Below are positions 8,322 to 17,054 of a stretch of DNA of 64,000 bases, piece by piece. Source of the stretch: Anaerolineales bacterium. Lineage in GTDB: Bacteria > Chloroflexota > Anaerolineae > Anaerolineales > Villigracilaceae. The position numbers and the translations under genes were made by a program. Below the pieces are notes generated by a model. It made no database searches, was not told where the DNA came from, and saw only the letters and a program-made list of their open reading frames with translations. The stretch's first letter is position 1. Each line of letters begins with the position of its first letter. Location of the stretch: the NCBI GenBank assembly GCA_016789025.1, contig JAEURC010000021.1, positions 56,515 to 120,514 of the forward strand. The letters run 5' to 3'.

Positions 8322-8951
8322 ATGAAAACTTACCCCGATACCGAAACCATGTTGATTGCCACTGCCCAACGCGGCGATCTGGACGCGTTCAACCTGCTTG
8401 TGTTGAAGTATCAGGATATGATGTATCGTGTTTCCTTGCGTGTCACACACAACGAACTCAGCGCCGAGGATGCCACCCAAAACGCGTTGATCCAGGCTTT
8501 CAATAGCCTGCGGTCGTTTCGCGGCGGGTCGTTCAAAAGTTGGCTGGCGCGGGTGGCGATTAATGCCAGTTATGATGAACTGCGACGCGAAAAACGTCAT
8601 ATTGCCATGCCGCTTGAGCAATTTAACAATGAGGGCGAGGAGATCGAATCTCCAACCTGGATGATGGATCTTTCTGCAGGTCCGCAGGAGTTGGCTGAAT
8701 CCTCGGAGGTGCAGGCAGCGCTCCAACGTTGCATCCGCGCCCTAACGCCAGATTATCGCCTGATGGTGATTCTCGTAGATATTGAGGGGATGTCGTATGA
8801 AGAGGCGGCACAGGTGACGCGCGTGCCGGTGGGAACGGTGAAGAGCCGCCTCGCTCGCGCTCGAATGCAATTGCGGTCAGCCTTGAAGAAGTTTGAAGAC
8901 CTGTTACCCTCAGCCTACCGGGTCGAGATACCCAGTTTTTCTCATGCCTGA
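8322..8951 (+). CDS. ECF-subfamily RNA polymerase sigma factor
   Basis: 209 residues. Region 2 (about 22-90) contains the DATQNALIQAFNSLRSF polymerase-binding helix and FKSWLARVAINASYDELRR. Region 4 (about 140-195) contains SYEEAAQVTRVPVGTVKSRLARAR, the helix-turn-helix that reads the -35 box. No anti-sigma gene follows; a terminator closes the unit at once, so the regulator must lie elsewhere or activity must be controlled differently. The palindrome at 8258-8281 sits just upstream. Confidence 0.92.
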   Translation: MKTYPDTETMLIATAQRGDLDAFNLLVLKYQDMMYRVSLRVTHNELSAEDATQNALIQAFNSLRSFRGGSFKSWLARVAINASYDELRREKRHIAMPLEQFNNEGEEIESPTWMMDLSAGPQELAESSEVQAALQRCIRALTPDYRLMVILVDIEGMSYEEAAQVTRVPVGTVKSRLARARMQLRSALKKFEDLLPSAYRVEIPSFSHA

Positions 8952-8972
8952 TCCAAATACTGACGGGGTTAG

Positions 8973-9004
8973 TTGCGCGGAGCATACACTCCGCGCAATT
9001 TTTG
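8973..9004 (+). terminator. Rho-independent terminator
   Basis: TTGCGCGGAG (8973-8982) and CTCCGCGCAA (8989-8998) form a perfect 10-bp stem with a 6-nt loop, followed by TTTTTG. It ends the sigma-factor unit and separates it from the convergent lipoprotein gene. Confidence 0.85.
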
Positions 9005-9040
9005 TCGCTAAAATAAAAGCGACGATGGGAAAGAAGCCGT

Positions 9041-10138
9041 TTAGGGAATTACAGGAATATCACACTGGCAACTTGTGTAATTCCAAGTTCCGCCGAATTG
9101 AATACAGGAGTTGAGGTCTCCCATACTGGGGGTACAGCTGGCGGGCGTTTCCCCTTTCTCAACTTTTGGAGGCGCGATGAAAGGACAAAGACCCGGTTCG
9201 CTCCCATTGGGTTCGAATCCCACCGCCATGCGGCAGGAGTTATCCAGTTCGAATACTGATTTGATTGGGTAGAAATTTGGCAAACCCGGGTCTGCCGCGC
9301 CTGCTTGATCATGAGTGTAATGATCGCTAAAATCGAATAAGGATGGGTCAAGGGTTCCGTGACCTGCCCACATATCGACCATGTACAAACTTGGATTACC
9401 GATCAGAGTTCGCTTGATCGCGATTTCAACTGTGTTCGCGTCGTTGGGTGATACGCGAATCCATGCGCTGTCTGGGTCGTTTCCCTTTCCGCTATCAAAT
9501 AGGTTGGCTTCAAACCCGTCACCGCCGGGAGCGCCTTTGTCGGATACCATGGCTGTCAGGTTGCCCACATCGCGATTCGCATCCTGATACGCTTGCACTC
9601 CATCCGTTGTCCAATCGGCGGAGGGTGGATTCAATGCAAGAACAAGATAATCGCCCTTGCCGTTAACATCCGTATCCAGTTGCATGGCAAAACGATAGGG
9701 AGACACATTCACGGCTGATCGGTCGACCACTTTAATCGTGCCATAGAGCCATGTTTCATCCTGGAAGACGAACGTGTCCACAATATCGAGTTCGGGGAAG
9801 TACGTATCCATTGTATTGGCATTGAAGGGACGCTCGAAGCGTTCGAAGGTGAACCTGTCTCCGCCATTGGATTTTTTCTCGTTCGCCGTCACCGACGAAT
9901 CGTAATCGCCTGCATGACCGCTTCGATTTCCGGGTAGATTCACGGGAATTATTGTATGTTGGATGCCAATTTCGGTCGGCGGAGGAACCGGTGTGTCTGT
10001 GACGGGCGGGATCTGCGTTGCCGGCAGATCGACAAGAGTCGCCTCGGTGGGCGTTGCCTGACTGGGTGCGTTACATGCCAGAATTGTCGCGATGGTTACG
10101 AATAAGATCAGGATGGTTTTGTGATTGTGTCGTTTCAT
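9041..10138 (-). CDS. Secreted lipoprotein of unknown function
   Basis: 365 residues. The signal peptide ends in a lipobox (TILAC, Cys about 22), followed by a Thr/Pro-rich linker to about residue 55. The globular part is rich in Asp/Asn (for example QLDTDVNGKGDYLVLALNPP) and reads like an all-beta domain. Four Cys cluster near the C-terminus (CTPS...CIQF...CQCD). GAGG precedes the ATG. I recognise no named family. Lipidation by the Lgt encoded at 27616 is expected. Confidence 0.8.
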   Translation of the reverse strand: MKRHNHKTILILFVTIATILACNAPSQATPTEATLVDLPATQIPPVTDTPVPPPTEIGIQHTIIPVNLPGNRSGHAGDYDSSVTANEKKSNGGDRFTFERFERPFNANTMDTYFPELDIVDTFVFQDETWLYGTIKVVDRSAVNVSPYRFAMQLDTDVNGKGDYLVLALNPPSADWTTDGVQAYQDANRDVGNLTAMVSDKGAPGGDGFEANLFDSGKGNDPDSAWIRVSPNDANTVEIAIKRTLIGNPSLYMVDMWAGHGTLDPSLFDFSDHYTHDQAGAADPGLPNFYPIKSVFELDNSCRMAVGFEPNGSEPGLCPFIAPPKVEKGETPASCTPSMGDLNSCIQFGGTWNYTSCQCDIPVIP

Positions 10139-10290
10139 GGCTGTTTACCTCGAATTGCGATTGCTCCTTTGTGAAGAAAATGTTGCGAAGTATGTCAGCC
10201 ATGACACGGCAAGCGATCCTCCGTTACTCCCCCAATTGGGTGGAATAAAATTCCCGATCGAATCAAGCCGATTGGCGGGCTTGATATTTT

Positions 10291-10863
10291 TTACTCGCAA
10301 TCGGGCAATTCAAACGCTAAAGCATTGCTGAAGCGTTCGAAGTTTTCCTGATCGGATGCGGGAAATACGACCAGGGTTTCTCGAATATGGTGTCGATCGA
10401 GAATTTCCGACCAAAAACGACCCTGATAGTCGATCCCTTCGTCGCTGAATGCCAACTCATACAACCGCAGATCGCCGGTTTGGCATTCATCCAGAAATGT
10501 ATATTTGTCGTAATACTGGAAAATGATCGCGAAATTTTCTGGGGAATAATATTCGTCGAGAGCAGAGCTTGTGACATCGCAGAAAATGACCGTATCGAAG
10601 TTGATCACTGAGTTCAAGGCTTGGCTTTTTCTTGTGACCGTAATCCGAAACTCCGCTACCGTGTAGCTCTGGTCCCAATCCCCATTGGCAAACTCTGATT
10701 CTTGATAGCGCCGGGCCTGTTCCACTTCCGCGTCGCTTGGCATGGTATTTGGGCAGTTCTGGGGCGCGTTCGATTCTTGTTCCGGGATGGCTGGACCGCG
10801 CAGAGCGTTGCATGCGAGCGTCAGAAGAACCGCGCTGATAAGGAACGCTTGGATGTTTTTCAT
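10291..10863 (-). CDS. Small lipoprotein of unknown function
   Basis: 190 residues from the ATG at 10863, chosen because the signal peptide MKNIQAFLISAVLLTLAC starts there with a purine-rich AAGGAT before it; the open frame extends further upstream without signal-peptide character. The mature part starts at the lipobox Cys18, with a short linker and one globular domain. It follows the other lipoprotein gene's direction, separated by 150 nt with no clear feature. No family recognised. Confidence 0.75.
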   Translation of the reverse strand: MKNIQAFLISAVLLTLACNALRGPAIPEQESNAPQNCPNTMPSDAEVEQARRYQESEFANGDWDQSYTVAEFRITVTRKSQALNSVINFDTVIFCDVTSSALDEYYSPENFAIIFQYYDKYTFLDECQTGDLRLYELAFSDEGIDYQGRFWSEILDRHHIRETLVVFPASDQENFERFSNALAFELPDCE

Positions 10864-10940
10864 GCAATCATCCTTTCTGTCATTCCGATGGATGGTACAA
10901 AACAGGGATGCGGATTGGTCTCGCATCCCTGTTGGTGTTG

Positions 10941-11969
10941 TTACTTCCCCAACTTCTTCTTGAACGCTTCCGTCAACGCGGGGACGATTTGAAACAAGTC
11001 GCCGACCACGCCATAGCGGGCAACTTTAAAGATCGGCGCATCGGGATCTTTGTTGATCGCAACGACCATCTTCGCCGAGCGGATTCCCGCGAGATGTTGG
11101 ATCGCGCCTGAGATTCCGCACGCGATGTATAGATCAGGCGCGACGACTTTACCCGTCTGCCCAACTTGATTCGAATAGGGGATGTAGCCGCCGTCCACTG
11201 CCGCGCGAGATGCGCCGACCGCGCCGCCAAGTGTGGATGCAAGATCGCCGACCAATTTGAATCCTTGATGCGCGCGCCAAATTTCGGCTTGCTTGTCATC
11301 GAGTCCAGCAGGTGGCTGGAGCGAAGGATTATTTGACACGCCGCGTCCGCCCGAGACGATGATGCCTGCGTCGTTGAGACTCACGCCAACATCTGCGACG
11401 CTGTAGCCTTCGACAGTTGTGAGCGCGTCGGTCTTTGCTTCAACTTTTGTGATCGTTCCACTTTTGCCAGCAACCTTTTCTGGCTTCGGAAACGCGCGTC
11501 CGCGTAACGTGATGAGTTGTGGTTTCGCGGACGCGGTCACTTTTTCAAATAACTTTGCTTCGTAGATCGGTCGCGTGACGACAAACGAATCGCCGTTCAC
11601 TTCAACGGCTGTCGCGTCGGTGATGACGTTGGTGTTCAAGTCCACTGCCGACATGGCGGCGAACTCGCGGGTGCGAGTCGTTGTGGGGAACAGGATCAGG
11701 TCGGGAGTCCGAGAAGAAACGAGCGCTGAAAGAGTCGAAGCGTACGTCTCGGCGCGAAAATCCAAAAGCGCGGGGTCGTCTGCGACGAGGACATCATCCG
11801 CGCCATGTTCCAACGCGGCTTTTGCAACATCATCAACATTCGAACCAAACACAATCGCGGTCGTGGTGAGCGGAGACGAACCACCGAAACTTTTTGCGAG
11901 TCCCAACGCCTCCCACGATGTAGCTTGCGCTTCGCCTTTGAAGTGATCAACGTAAACAAAAATTTTCAT
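10941..11969 (-). CDS. etfA: Electron transfer flavoprotein alpha subunit
   Basis: 342 residues. The C-terminal FAD-binding domain carries [37 protein letters not shown] and [17 protein letters not shown], the signature of EtfA. The N-terminal domain is the usual alpha/beta fold. With EtfB it forms the soluble flavoprotein that passes electrons from acyl-CoA or other dehydrogenases to the quinone pool. The ATG overlaps the etfB stop by 4 bases, implying coupled translation. No partner dehydrogenase or ETF:quinone oxidoreductase gene is in the window. Confidence 0.96.
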   Translation of the reverse strand: MKIFVYVDHFKGEAQATSWEALGLAKSFGGSSPLTTTAIVFGSNVDDVAKAALEHGADDVLVADDPALLDFRAETYASTLSALVSSRTPDLILFPTTTRTREFAAMSAVDLNTNVITDATAVEVNGDSFVVTRPIYEAKLFEKVTASAKPQLITLRGRAFPKPEKVAGKSGTITKVEAKTDALTTVEGYSVADVGVSLNDAGIIVSGGRGVSNNPSLQPPAGLDDKQAEIWRAHQGFKLVGDLASTLGGAVGASRAAVDGGYIPYSNQVGQTGKVVAPDLYIACGISGAIQHLAGIRSAKMVVAINKDPDAPIFKVARYGVVGDLFQIVPALTEAFKKKLGK

Positions 11970-12739
11970 AACACTTTCTCCGCGATGAGTTTATCGGCGA
12001 GTTTGTCGGCGATCTCGGCGGGGCTTTCGCCCGAAATAATTTCAACGGATGTTTCGCGCGCGGGCGGGTTCATCAACTCGCTGCGTTTGATGATCGCATC
12101 GGGCGCGGCGATTCCCAGATCGCTCAGCGACCACACGGGGATCTCGGCTTTCGACGCTTTGCGAATTCCCATGAACGACGGATAGCGCGGCTCGCCGATG
12201 CTTTGAACAACGCTGATGACTGCGGGAAGATTCGCTTTGACGGTTTGCCTGCCCTCTTCAATGACTCGCTCGACGCGAACGGTTCTTTCCTCGACTTTGA
12301 TCTGCCCCGCCAATCCCAGCAGTGACCACCCCAAAGCGCGCGCCGTTTGAGCGGATGTGAGTCCTGAACCGTTATCGAGCGTTTGCCGTCCGAACACGAC
12401 CATGTCCACGCCGCCGATCTTTTGAATCGCCGCCGCAAGGACTCGCGCCGCGCCAACCGTGTCGAGATTATTTAACGCGGAGTCCGAAACGAGAATCGCG
12501 TCGTCCGCGCCCATGGCAAGCGCGTGCTTCAACGCCTCCTTCGCGGACTCGGGTCCGATGCACAGCGCGGTGACTGTCGAGCCGCTGACGGCTTCTCGTT
12601 GTTGAAGCGCGCCTTCGACCGCGTACTCGTCAAATGGGTTGATGACCAGCGGCGCGTCTCCTGTGTTGATCTGCCCGCCCTCGGCTTTCACTTTCGCCTC
12701 CGAGTCTGGGACTTGTTTGATACATGCGATGATTTTCAA
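11966..12739 (-). CDS. etfB: Electron transfer flavoprotein beta subunit
   Basis: 257 residues. N-terminal MKIIACIKQVPDSE and NPFDEYAVEGALQ, then MGADDAILV and the AQTARALGW stretch, are classic EtfB (AMP-binding) features. The start is a TTG at 12739, supported by AAGGAG 7 nt upstream. That ribosome site lies inside the end of the preceding gene, and the two reading frames overlap by 4 bases. The order etfB then etfA is the usual bacterial one. Confidence 0.95.
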   Translation of the reverse strand: MKIIACIKQVPDSEAKVKAEGGQINTGDAPLVINPFDEYAVEGALQQREAVSGSTVTALCIGPESAKEALKHALAMGADDAILVSDSALNNLDTVGAARVLAAAIQKIGGVDMVVFGRQTLDNGSGLTSAQTARALGWSLLGLAGQIKVEERTVRVERVIEEGRQTVKANLPAVISVVQSIGEPRYPSFMGIRKASKAEIPVWSLSDLGIAAPDAIIKRSELMNPPARETSVEIISGESPAEIADKLADKLIAEKVL

Positions 12740-13350
12740 TGTGATACTCCTTGTGAAACATTCGATAATATTTCTTGATCAATCATTTTTAATGCATTTT
12801 CAATATTTTCTAAAGCTGAGTTTATGCTTTCGTGCATTCTCGTAAAAAGGCGTTTTTCATGTAACTGAATATATTGTGTCCATTCCCCAGAGTCTCCGTA
12901 CTGAACACTTGCATCAAGTACAAATCTTGTGTACATGTTTTCTGAGCGATTGACCACATAGAAAGAATCATAGGTTTGAGCCATGACATGAAGCATGTTT
13001 ATATCTTGTATCCATTGCAACTCGCCACCATCCGAAAATGTGCTCCAAAGTTCGGTTTTTAACTGATATAACAGTTCATATTCCCTTCTCTCGAAAAAGA
13101 AAATATCCTTTTTGCTTTCATGTATTCCTTCGAGTAAGCTTTTATTCCAAACCAACTCGTCTTTTATAAGTTGTAGAATTTTCGCTCTTCTGGCGCTGGC
13201 TTCAATTTGTATATTTCTTTGTTTATTAGATTCAGATGCTTTTTGTTGGCTTCTATTAATCCAAAGTGCTATTGGAATGCCGAAAAACGCGCCAGCAAAC
13301 GTGGCAAGCGAGTTTAATAAGAGGTTTTTCCAAAATTCTAAATCAAACAT
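12736..13350 (-). CDS. Membrane-anchored hypothetical protein, translationally coupled to etfB
   Basis: 204 residues. One N-terminal membrane segment (about 9-29) is followed by a long, charged, mostly helical region with coiled-coil character (about 30-85), then a mixed region. Codons are clearly more A/T-rich than in etfBA, suggesting a separate origin. It ends 4 bases inside etfB and carries that gene's ribosome site. A repeat element lies upstream. No family recognised, and there is no obvious reason for the pairing with ETF. Confidence 0.7.
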   Translation of the reverse strand: MFDLEFWKNLLLNSLATFAGAFFGIPIALWINRSQQKASESNKQRNIQIEASARRAKILQLIKDELVWNKSLLEGIHESKKDIFFFERREYELLYQLKTELWSTFSDGGELQWIQDINMLHVMAQTYDSFYVVNRSENMYTRFVLDASVQYGDSGEWTQYIQLHEKRLFTRMHESINSALENIENALKMIDQEILSNVSQGVSH

Positions 13351-13381
13351 GACTTTAGCACCTTACTAAAAATAATTTACT

Positions 13382-13499
13382 CCGTCATTGCGAGGAGGGT
13401 CGTAGACCCGACGAAGCAATCTCCGACCTTGTTAGCCTTTCCACGCCGTCTTGGGGATTGCTTCGTCGCTCACTACCGTTCGCTCCTCGCAATGACGGG
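13382..13499. repeat. Palindromic repeat family A (CCGTCATTGCGAGG), copy 1
   Basis: 118 bp with outer arms CCGTCATTGCGAGGAG and CTCCTCGCAATGACGG and inner arms ACGAAGCAATCTC and GGGATTGCTTCGT. It lies just downstream of the GIY-YIG gene. This family is widely dispersed in many bacterial phyla (from memory). Confidence 0.9.
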
Positions 13500-13526
13500 T
13501 GGTGGTGAGGGGCGGCGGCGATTGTT

Positions 13527-13826
13527 TCAGGCAAAGAACTCCTCGTACAAATCTTTCCACTCGGGATTCTTGTTGTTTACCAAGTCAATCTTCTTTTGCC
13601 TCGAACCGCCTTTGATTTGTTTCTCTCTGGCAATCGCTTCGGACATGGTGGCAAACTCTTCGTAGTACACAAGTTTGGTCACATTATATCGGCTTGTAAA
13701 ACCCGCGACAATTTTATCTTTATGTTCGTGAGCTCTCTTGAAAAGATTGCTTGTGACGCCTGTGTAAAGAACTTTGTTGTACTGATTCGTCATAATGTAC
13801 ACGCAGGGATGAAGTTCTCGTTTCAT
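13527..13826 (-). CDS. GIY-YIG single-domain nuclease
   Basis: 99 residues, one GIY-YIG domain. The two-part motif appears as VYIMTN then LYTGVTSN, followed by the conserved Arg (LFKRAHEH) and the Glu in EAIAREKQIKGGSR. Small stand-alone members (COG2827 type) are putative endonucleases of unclear cellular role. The gene is isolated, without a visible ribosome site, between two family-A palindromes at 13382-13499 and 13842-13938. That placement suggests the nuclease and the repeats may be linked; this is inference. Confidence 0.9.
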   Translation of the reverse strand: MKRELHPCVYIMTNQYNKVLYTGVTSNLFKRAHEHKDKIVAGFTSRYNVTKLVYYEEFATMSEAIAREKQIKGGSRQKKIDLVNNKNPEWKDLYEEFFA

Positions 13827-13841
13827 TATTCTACAAAGTTC

Positions 13842-13938
13842 CCGTCATTGCGAGGAAGCCCGAAGGGCTGACGAAGCAATCTCCCTCACGGTGTTGGGGA
13901 TTGCTTCGGGCGGACGAGCGCCACCCTCGCAATGACGG
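13842..13938. repeat. Palindromic repeat family A, copy 2
   Basis: 97 bp, again CCGTCATTGCGAGG to CCTCGCAATGACGG with inner ACGAAGCAATC and GATTGCTTCG. It begins 15 nt beyond the GIY-YIG start codon, so the nuclease gene is bracketed by two copies. Confidence 0.9.
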
Positions 13939-13945
13939 AAGGTGG

Positions 13946-14230
13946 TTATTTCACTACAAACGTCATCGCCATAAACAGCAGATATGCCAGTCCGCCTGCC
14001 GCGGCGATCAAATTTGCTATTCCATTGAGCGATGGATTAATCCCTCGCAGGAAGAAACTTATTGCCAGCAGAACCCACGTCAACGTGTGCCCCCAGCGGA
14101 TGACGAAATAGCGGAAGCCAGCGCTCGCGGTTACGGCTTTGTGGGGCCAGACGTACGCGAAGATGACCGCGATGACGAGCGAGATCGTTGTCCATGCGAA
14201 GTAGGGGATATTGAGAAAGCCTTGGATCAT
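13946..14230 (-). CDS. Small multi-pass membrane protein
   Basis: 94 residues with three hydrophobic segments (about 10-30, 47-63, 70-92) and little else. It overlaps the preceding gene by 4 bases (ATGA), so the two are probably co-translated. The stop lies 8 nt from a family-A repeat. No family recognised. Confidence 0.65.
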   Translation of the reverse strand: MIQGFLNIPYFAWTTISLVIAVIFAYVWPHKAVTASAGFRYFVIRWGHTLTWVLLAISFFLRGINPSLNGIANLIAAAGGLAYLLFMAMTFVVK

Positions 14231-14517
14231 TGAATACTCGTAAAACTGATCAACTTCCCGGTTCTCAGATCCAATTCACAGGCGTGACCGTGCACTGTGT
14301 AGGCGGAAAATGTCTCGCCATCATCGTTGAGTTTGACGCGCGAAAAGCACGTGTTTCCTTCCGGGGTTTCGGCTTTCCAGAGGATCTTTCCGTTTGGGGC
14401 AACCAGATACATGTTGGATTCGCCGCGCGGGTATCCGCTCGAACTTTCCAGCACGAGAACGCCCGTAGTCAACTGGATGGTCTTGTCGATCTTTGTGTAG
14501 CGAGGTTGAATATCCAT
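14227..14517 (-). CDS. Hypothetical protein with a propeller-blade-like sequence
   Basis: 96 residues, no signal peptide or membrane helix. The middle (YLVAPNGKILWKAETPEG and VKLNDDGETFSAYTVHGHAC) reads like one or two beta-propeller blades of the PQQ/Kelch sort, too few to close a propeller. It is first in a two-gene unit with the membrane protein at 13946. Function unknown. Confidence 0.65.
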   Translation of the reverse strand: MDIQPRYTKIDKTIQLTTGVLVLESSSGYPRGESNMYLVAPNGKILWKAETPEGNTCFSRVKLNDDGETFSAYTVHGHACELDLRTGKLISFTSIQ

Positions 14518-14747
14518 TTTGGCTGTTGCGCCGATTATACCTTGTGGCTTTAGAGCCTACCGCCGATTTTCATTGTTAGACCCTAACAGAAATACTGCTG
14601 GATGTGCGCCTGTTGTTCGAAATAAGCATCGCTGTCAAATGAGAACACAGGCATTTCTTGCTCTTGAAAATTTCAGAAGTCTTTTTTCCCCATGATATAC
14701 TTGCGCGAAATGTAAGACAATTTCATATCGGCGAGGAGGAAGGGAAG

Positions 14748-16082
14748 ATGGCAGACTCTATTCCGCAAGTTAAATCCACGAAGCGGGAACGCATGGCGTG
14801 GTACTTGTACGATTTTGGAAATTCCGCATACGCTTCGGTCGTTCTTCTGGCAGTTTACTCGGCATACTTCAAGAATCAAGTGGTGGGCGGCGCGGAAGGT
14901 TCACGCTTATGGGGCTTGAGTATTTCCATTGCGATGATCATTGTCGCCATTGCCGCGCCGATCATGGGGGCGATTGCCGATTATTCGGGCGCGAAGAAAA
15001 AATTCCTGTTCTTCTTTACGGCGCTCTCGGTCGTGTTCACCGCTTTATTATTCTTCACCCAAAAAGGGACGATCGCTCTGGCGGTCCTCTTCTTCCTTTT
15101 ATCGGAACTTGGCTATCGCGCCGCGCAAATTTTCTACGACGCGCTCCTGCCAGAGATCGCCGCTCCCGAAGAGACGGGTCGCATCGCAGGGACGGGCTGG
15201 GCGATCGGCTCCGCGGGCGGCATCGTCATCCTGCTCCTCATCCTCCCGCCGATCTTGATGACCGACAGCGACCTGCTCGTGGTGCGTAGCACGCTGATCG
15301 TCACCGCGATCTTTTTTGCGCTGGCATCCATTCCAATTTTCCGCTGGTTGAAGGAACGCGCCCAGCCGCAAGCCTTGCCCGCAGGCGAGAACTACATCAG
15401 CCTTGCGTTCAAACAACTGAGCGGAACGATCAAAGCCGCGCGCGGATTCAAAGAGTTCCTCAAGTTCATGCTTGCTTATCTGATCTATAACGAAGGCGTC
15501 ATCATCGCGCTCGACTTCGCCGCGATTCTTGGAGCCGTGTTGTTCGGCTTGGAGCAGACGGGCTTGATCATCTTCTTCATTGTTGTGCAAGCCACGAATG
15601 TAGTCGGCGCGTTGCTCTTTGGCAATTTGCAAGACCGCATCGGCGGCAAAAAAGCGTTGACGATTTCCATCTTCCTGATGGCGGCTTGTATCGGCGCGAT
15701 GTACTTCGCGCAGAATCAGACTCACTTCTTTATCATCGGCGCGTTCATCGGCGCGGCGATGGCGGGCGTGCAATCCGTCAGCCGCGCGATCGTTGCCACG
15801 TTCAGCCCGCCTGGTAAGAGCGGCGAGTTCTTCGGCTTCTTCGCGCTGACGGGACGCACCTCCTCGTTCATCGGTCCCGCCATCTTCGGCTGGCTCGCGG
15901 CGGAATTGACTCTCTGGTATCAGTCGCAGGGACAGGCGGCGTTGGTGGCTGAACAATCGGGTCATCGGCTCGCGCTTCTTTCGATTGCCGTGTTCCTGTT
16001 CGTTGGCTGGGTGTTGATGTTGCGCGTCAACGAAACGAAAGCCCGCGAAATGGCGACGCTTTCAACGAACTCTGCGGAGTAA
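14748..16082 (+). CDS. MFS transporter, Atg22/UMF1-like
   Basis: 444 residues from the ATG at 14748, with GAGGAGG 7 nt upstream; the frame is open from 14658 but has no ribosome site there. About twelve membrane segments. The N-terminal RMAWYLYDFGNSAYASVVL is the hallmark of Atg22/UMF1 family permeases, and a central loop near residue 200 separates the two six-helix halves. The substrate is unknown; eukaryotic relatives export amino acids from vacuoles. Confidence 0.9.
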   Translation: MADSIPQVKSTKRERMAWYLYDFGNSAYASVVLLAVYSAYFKNQVVGGAEGSRLWGLSISIAMIIVAIAAPIMGAIADYSGAKKKFLFFFTALSVVFTALLFFTQKGTIALAVLFFLLSELGYRAAQIFYDALLPEIAAPEETGRIAGTGWAIGSAGGIVILLLILPPILMTDSDLLVVRSTLIVTAIFFALASIPIFRWLKERAQPQALPAGENYISLAFKQLSGTIKAARGFKEFLKFMLAYLIYNEGVIIALDFAAILGAVLFGLEQTGLIIFFIVVQATNVVGALLFGNLQDRIGGKKALTISIFLMAACIGAMYFAQNQTHFFIIGAFIGAAMAGVQSVSRAIVATFSPPGKSGEFFGFFALTGRTSSFIGPAIFGWLAAELTLWYQSQGQAALVAEQSGHRLALLSIAVFLFVGWVLMLRVNETKAREMATLSTNSAE

Positions 16083-16157
16083 TGCCAATTCATAATTGGA
16101 CGCGGATATTAAAAATCTCCGTGTAAATCTGCGCTCGTCAGCGTCCAATAAAATGAT

Positions 16158-16976
16158 ATGACCCCAAAAACCATCATCATCACTGGAGCCGCCAGCGGAA
16201 TCGGCAAACACTGGGCGGAAGTTCTCTCGAAAAAAATCGGCGAGTATCAATTGGTACTCGCCGATTCAAATATAGATGGACTGCGCTCCGCGTTTGCGCC
16301 CAATGAACGACTCGTTCTTCACGCGCTGGATATTCGCTCGCCCGAACAATGGCAAACGCTCATCGAAGATACGCTTCAGCGCTTCGGGCGCATTGACTAT
16401 CTGTTCAACATCGCGGGCGCGAATCGTCCGCTGTTTTTGCGCGACCAACCTCTCGACGCGATTGACCGCGTGATTGACATCAACCTCAAAGGCGCGTTGA
16501 TCGGCATGAAACTCGTCGGCGAAGTAATGCTCAAACAACAGGCGGGTCATATCGTCAACGTCGCTTCGCTGGCGGGAGTCTCGCCCACGCCAGGCAACGC
16601 GCTGTATTCGGCGGCGAAGGGCGGCTTGCGAAACGCTTCGATTGCGGCGGCGATTGAATGGCGTAAACTGGGAGTCGCGGTCACAGTCATTTCGCCCGAT
16701 CTGGTGGATACGCCCGTGCTGACCGAACGCCTCGACTCGGCGGGGGAGGAAGCCGCGCTTGCCTTTAGCGGCGCCACGCTGACAGTTTTCGACTTGGAGC
16801 GCGCCTTCTGGAAAGCCATGCGCGATCAGCCGCTCGAACTCAACCTCCCGCGTTGGCGCGGCTGGCTGACGAAGTTGAATCACGCCAACCCGTCGCTCAT
16901 GCTCTGGCTGTACGATTCCATGAAGCGGCGCGGCATGAAGCGCTTGAATCAACTTCGCAGAGAAAGAAACCCGTAA
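16158..16976 (+). CDS. Short-chain dehydrogenase/reductase
   Basis: 272 residues. The Rossmann motif TGAASGIGK (about 9-17) suits NAD(P). NIAGAN stabilises the fold, Ser in NVASLAGVSPTPG and Tyr-x3-Lys in YSAAKGG form the catalytic triad. The C-terminal 50 residues are basic and may be membrane-associated. The next gene is an NAD-dependent epimerase and the third a ThDP enzyme, so a short pathway is possible. Substrate unknown. Confidence 0.9.
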   Translation: MTPKTIIITGAASGIGKHWAEVLSKKIGEYQLVLADSNIDGLRSAFAPNERLVLHALDIRSPEQWQTLIEDTLQRFGRIDYLFNIAGANRPLFLRDQPLDAIDRVIDINLKGALIGMKLVGEVMLKQQAGHIVNVASLAGVSPTPGNALYSAAKGGLRNASIAAAIEWRKLGVAVTVISPDLVDTPVLTERLDSAGEEAALAFSGATLTVFDLERAFWKAMRDQPLELNLPRWRGWLTKLNHANPSLMLWLYDSMKRRGMKRLNQLRRERNP

Positions 16977-17001
16977 CGCAAAGTTCACTTTGCGTATTTT
17001 G
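16976..17001 (+). terminator. Rho-independent terminator
   Basis: ACGCAAAG (16976-16983) and CTTTGCGT (16988-16995) form a perfect stem with a TTCA loop followed by ATTTTG, right after the SDR stop. Confidence 0.65.
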
Positions 17002-17019
17002 ACGCCGATGGCGCTCCCG

Positions 17020-17039
17020 TGCGCGTTAGAGAACGCGCA
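17020..17039. repeat. Repeat family I (GCGTTAGAGAACGC), copy 1
   Basis: TGCGCGTT and AACGCGCA flank AGAG. A very similar element with the same core lies at 39269-39288, and both are preceded by TTGCGTA-type sequence. Confidence 0.7.
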
Positions 17040-17054
17040 TTACGCAGATCAGAT

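Noticed and set aside
8253..8726. 157-codon minus frame taken as a possible anti-sigma gene
   Set aside because: Overlaps the sigma factor on the opposite strand, and has neither a ZAS motif nor a membrane helix.
15099..15965. 288-codon minus frame opposite the MFS transporter
   Set aside because: Arg/Asp/Glu-rich shadow of a membrane-protein gene with no start signal.
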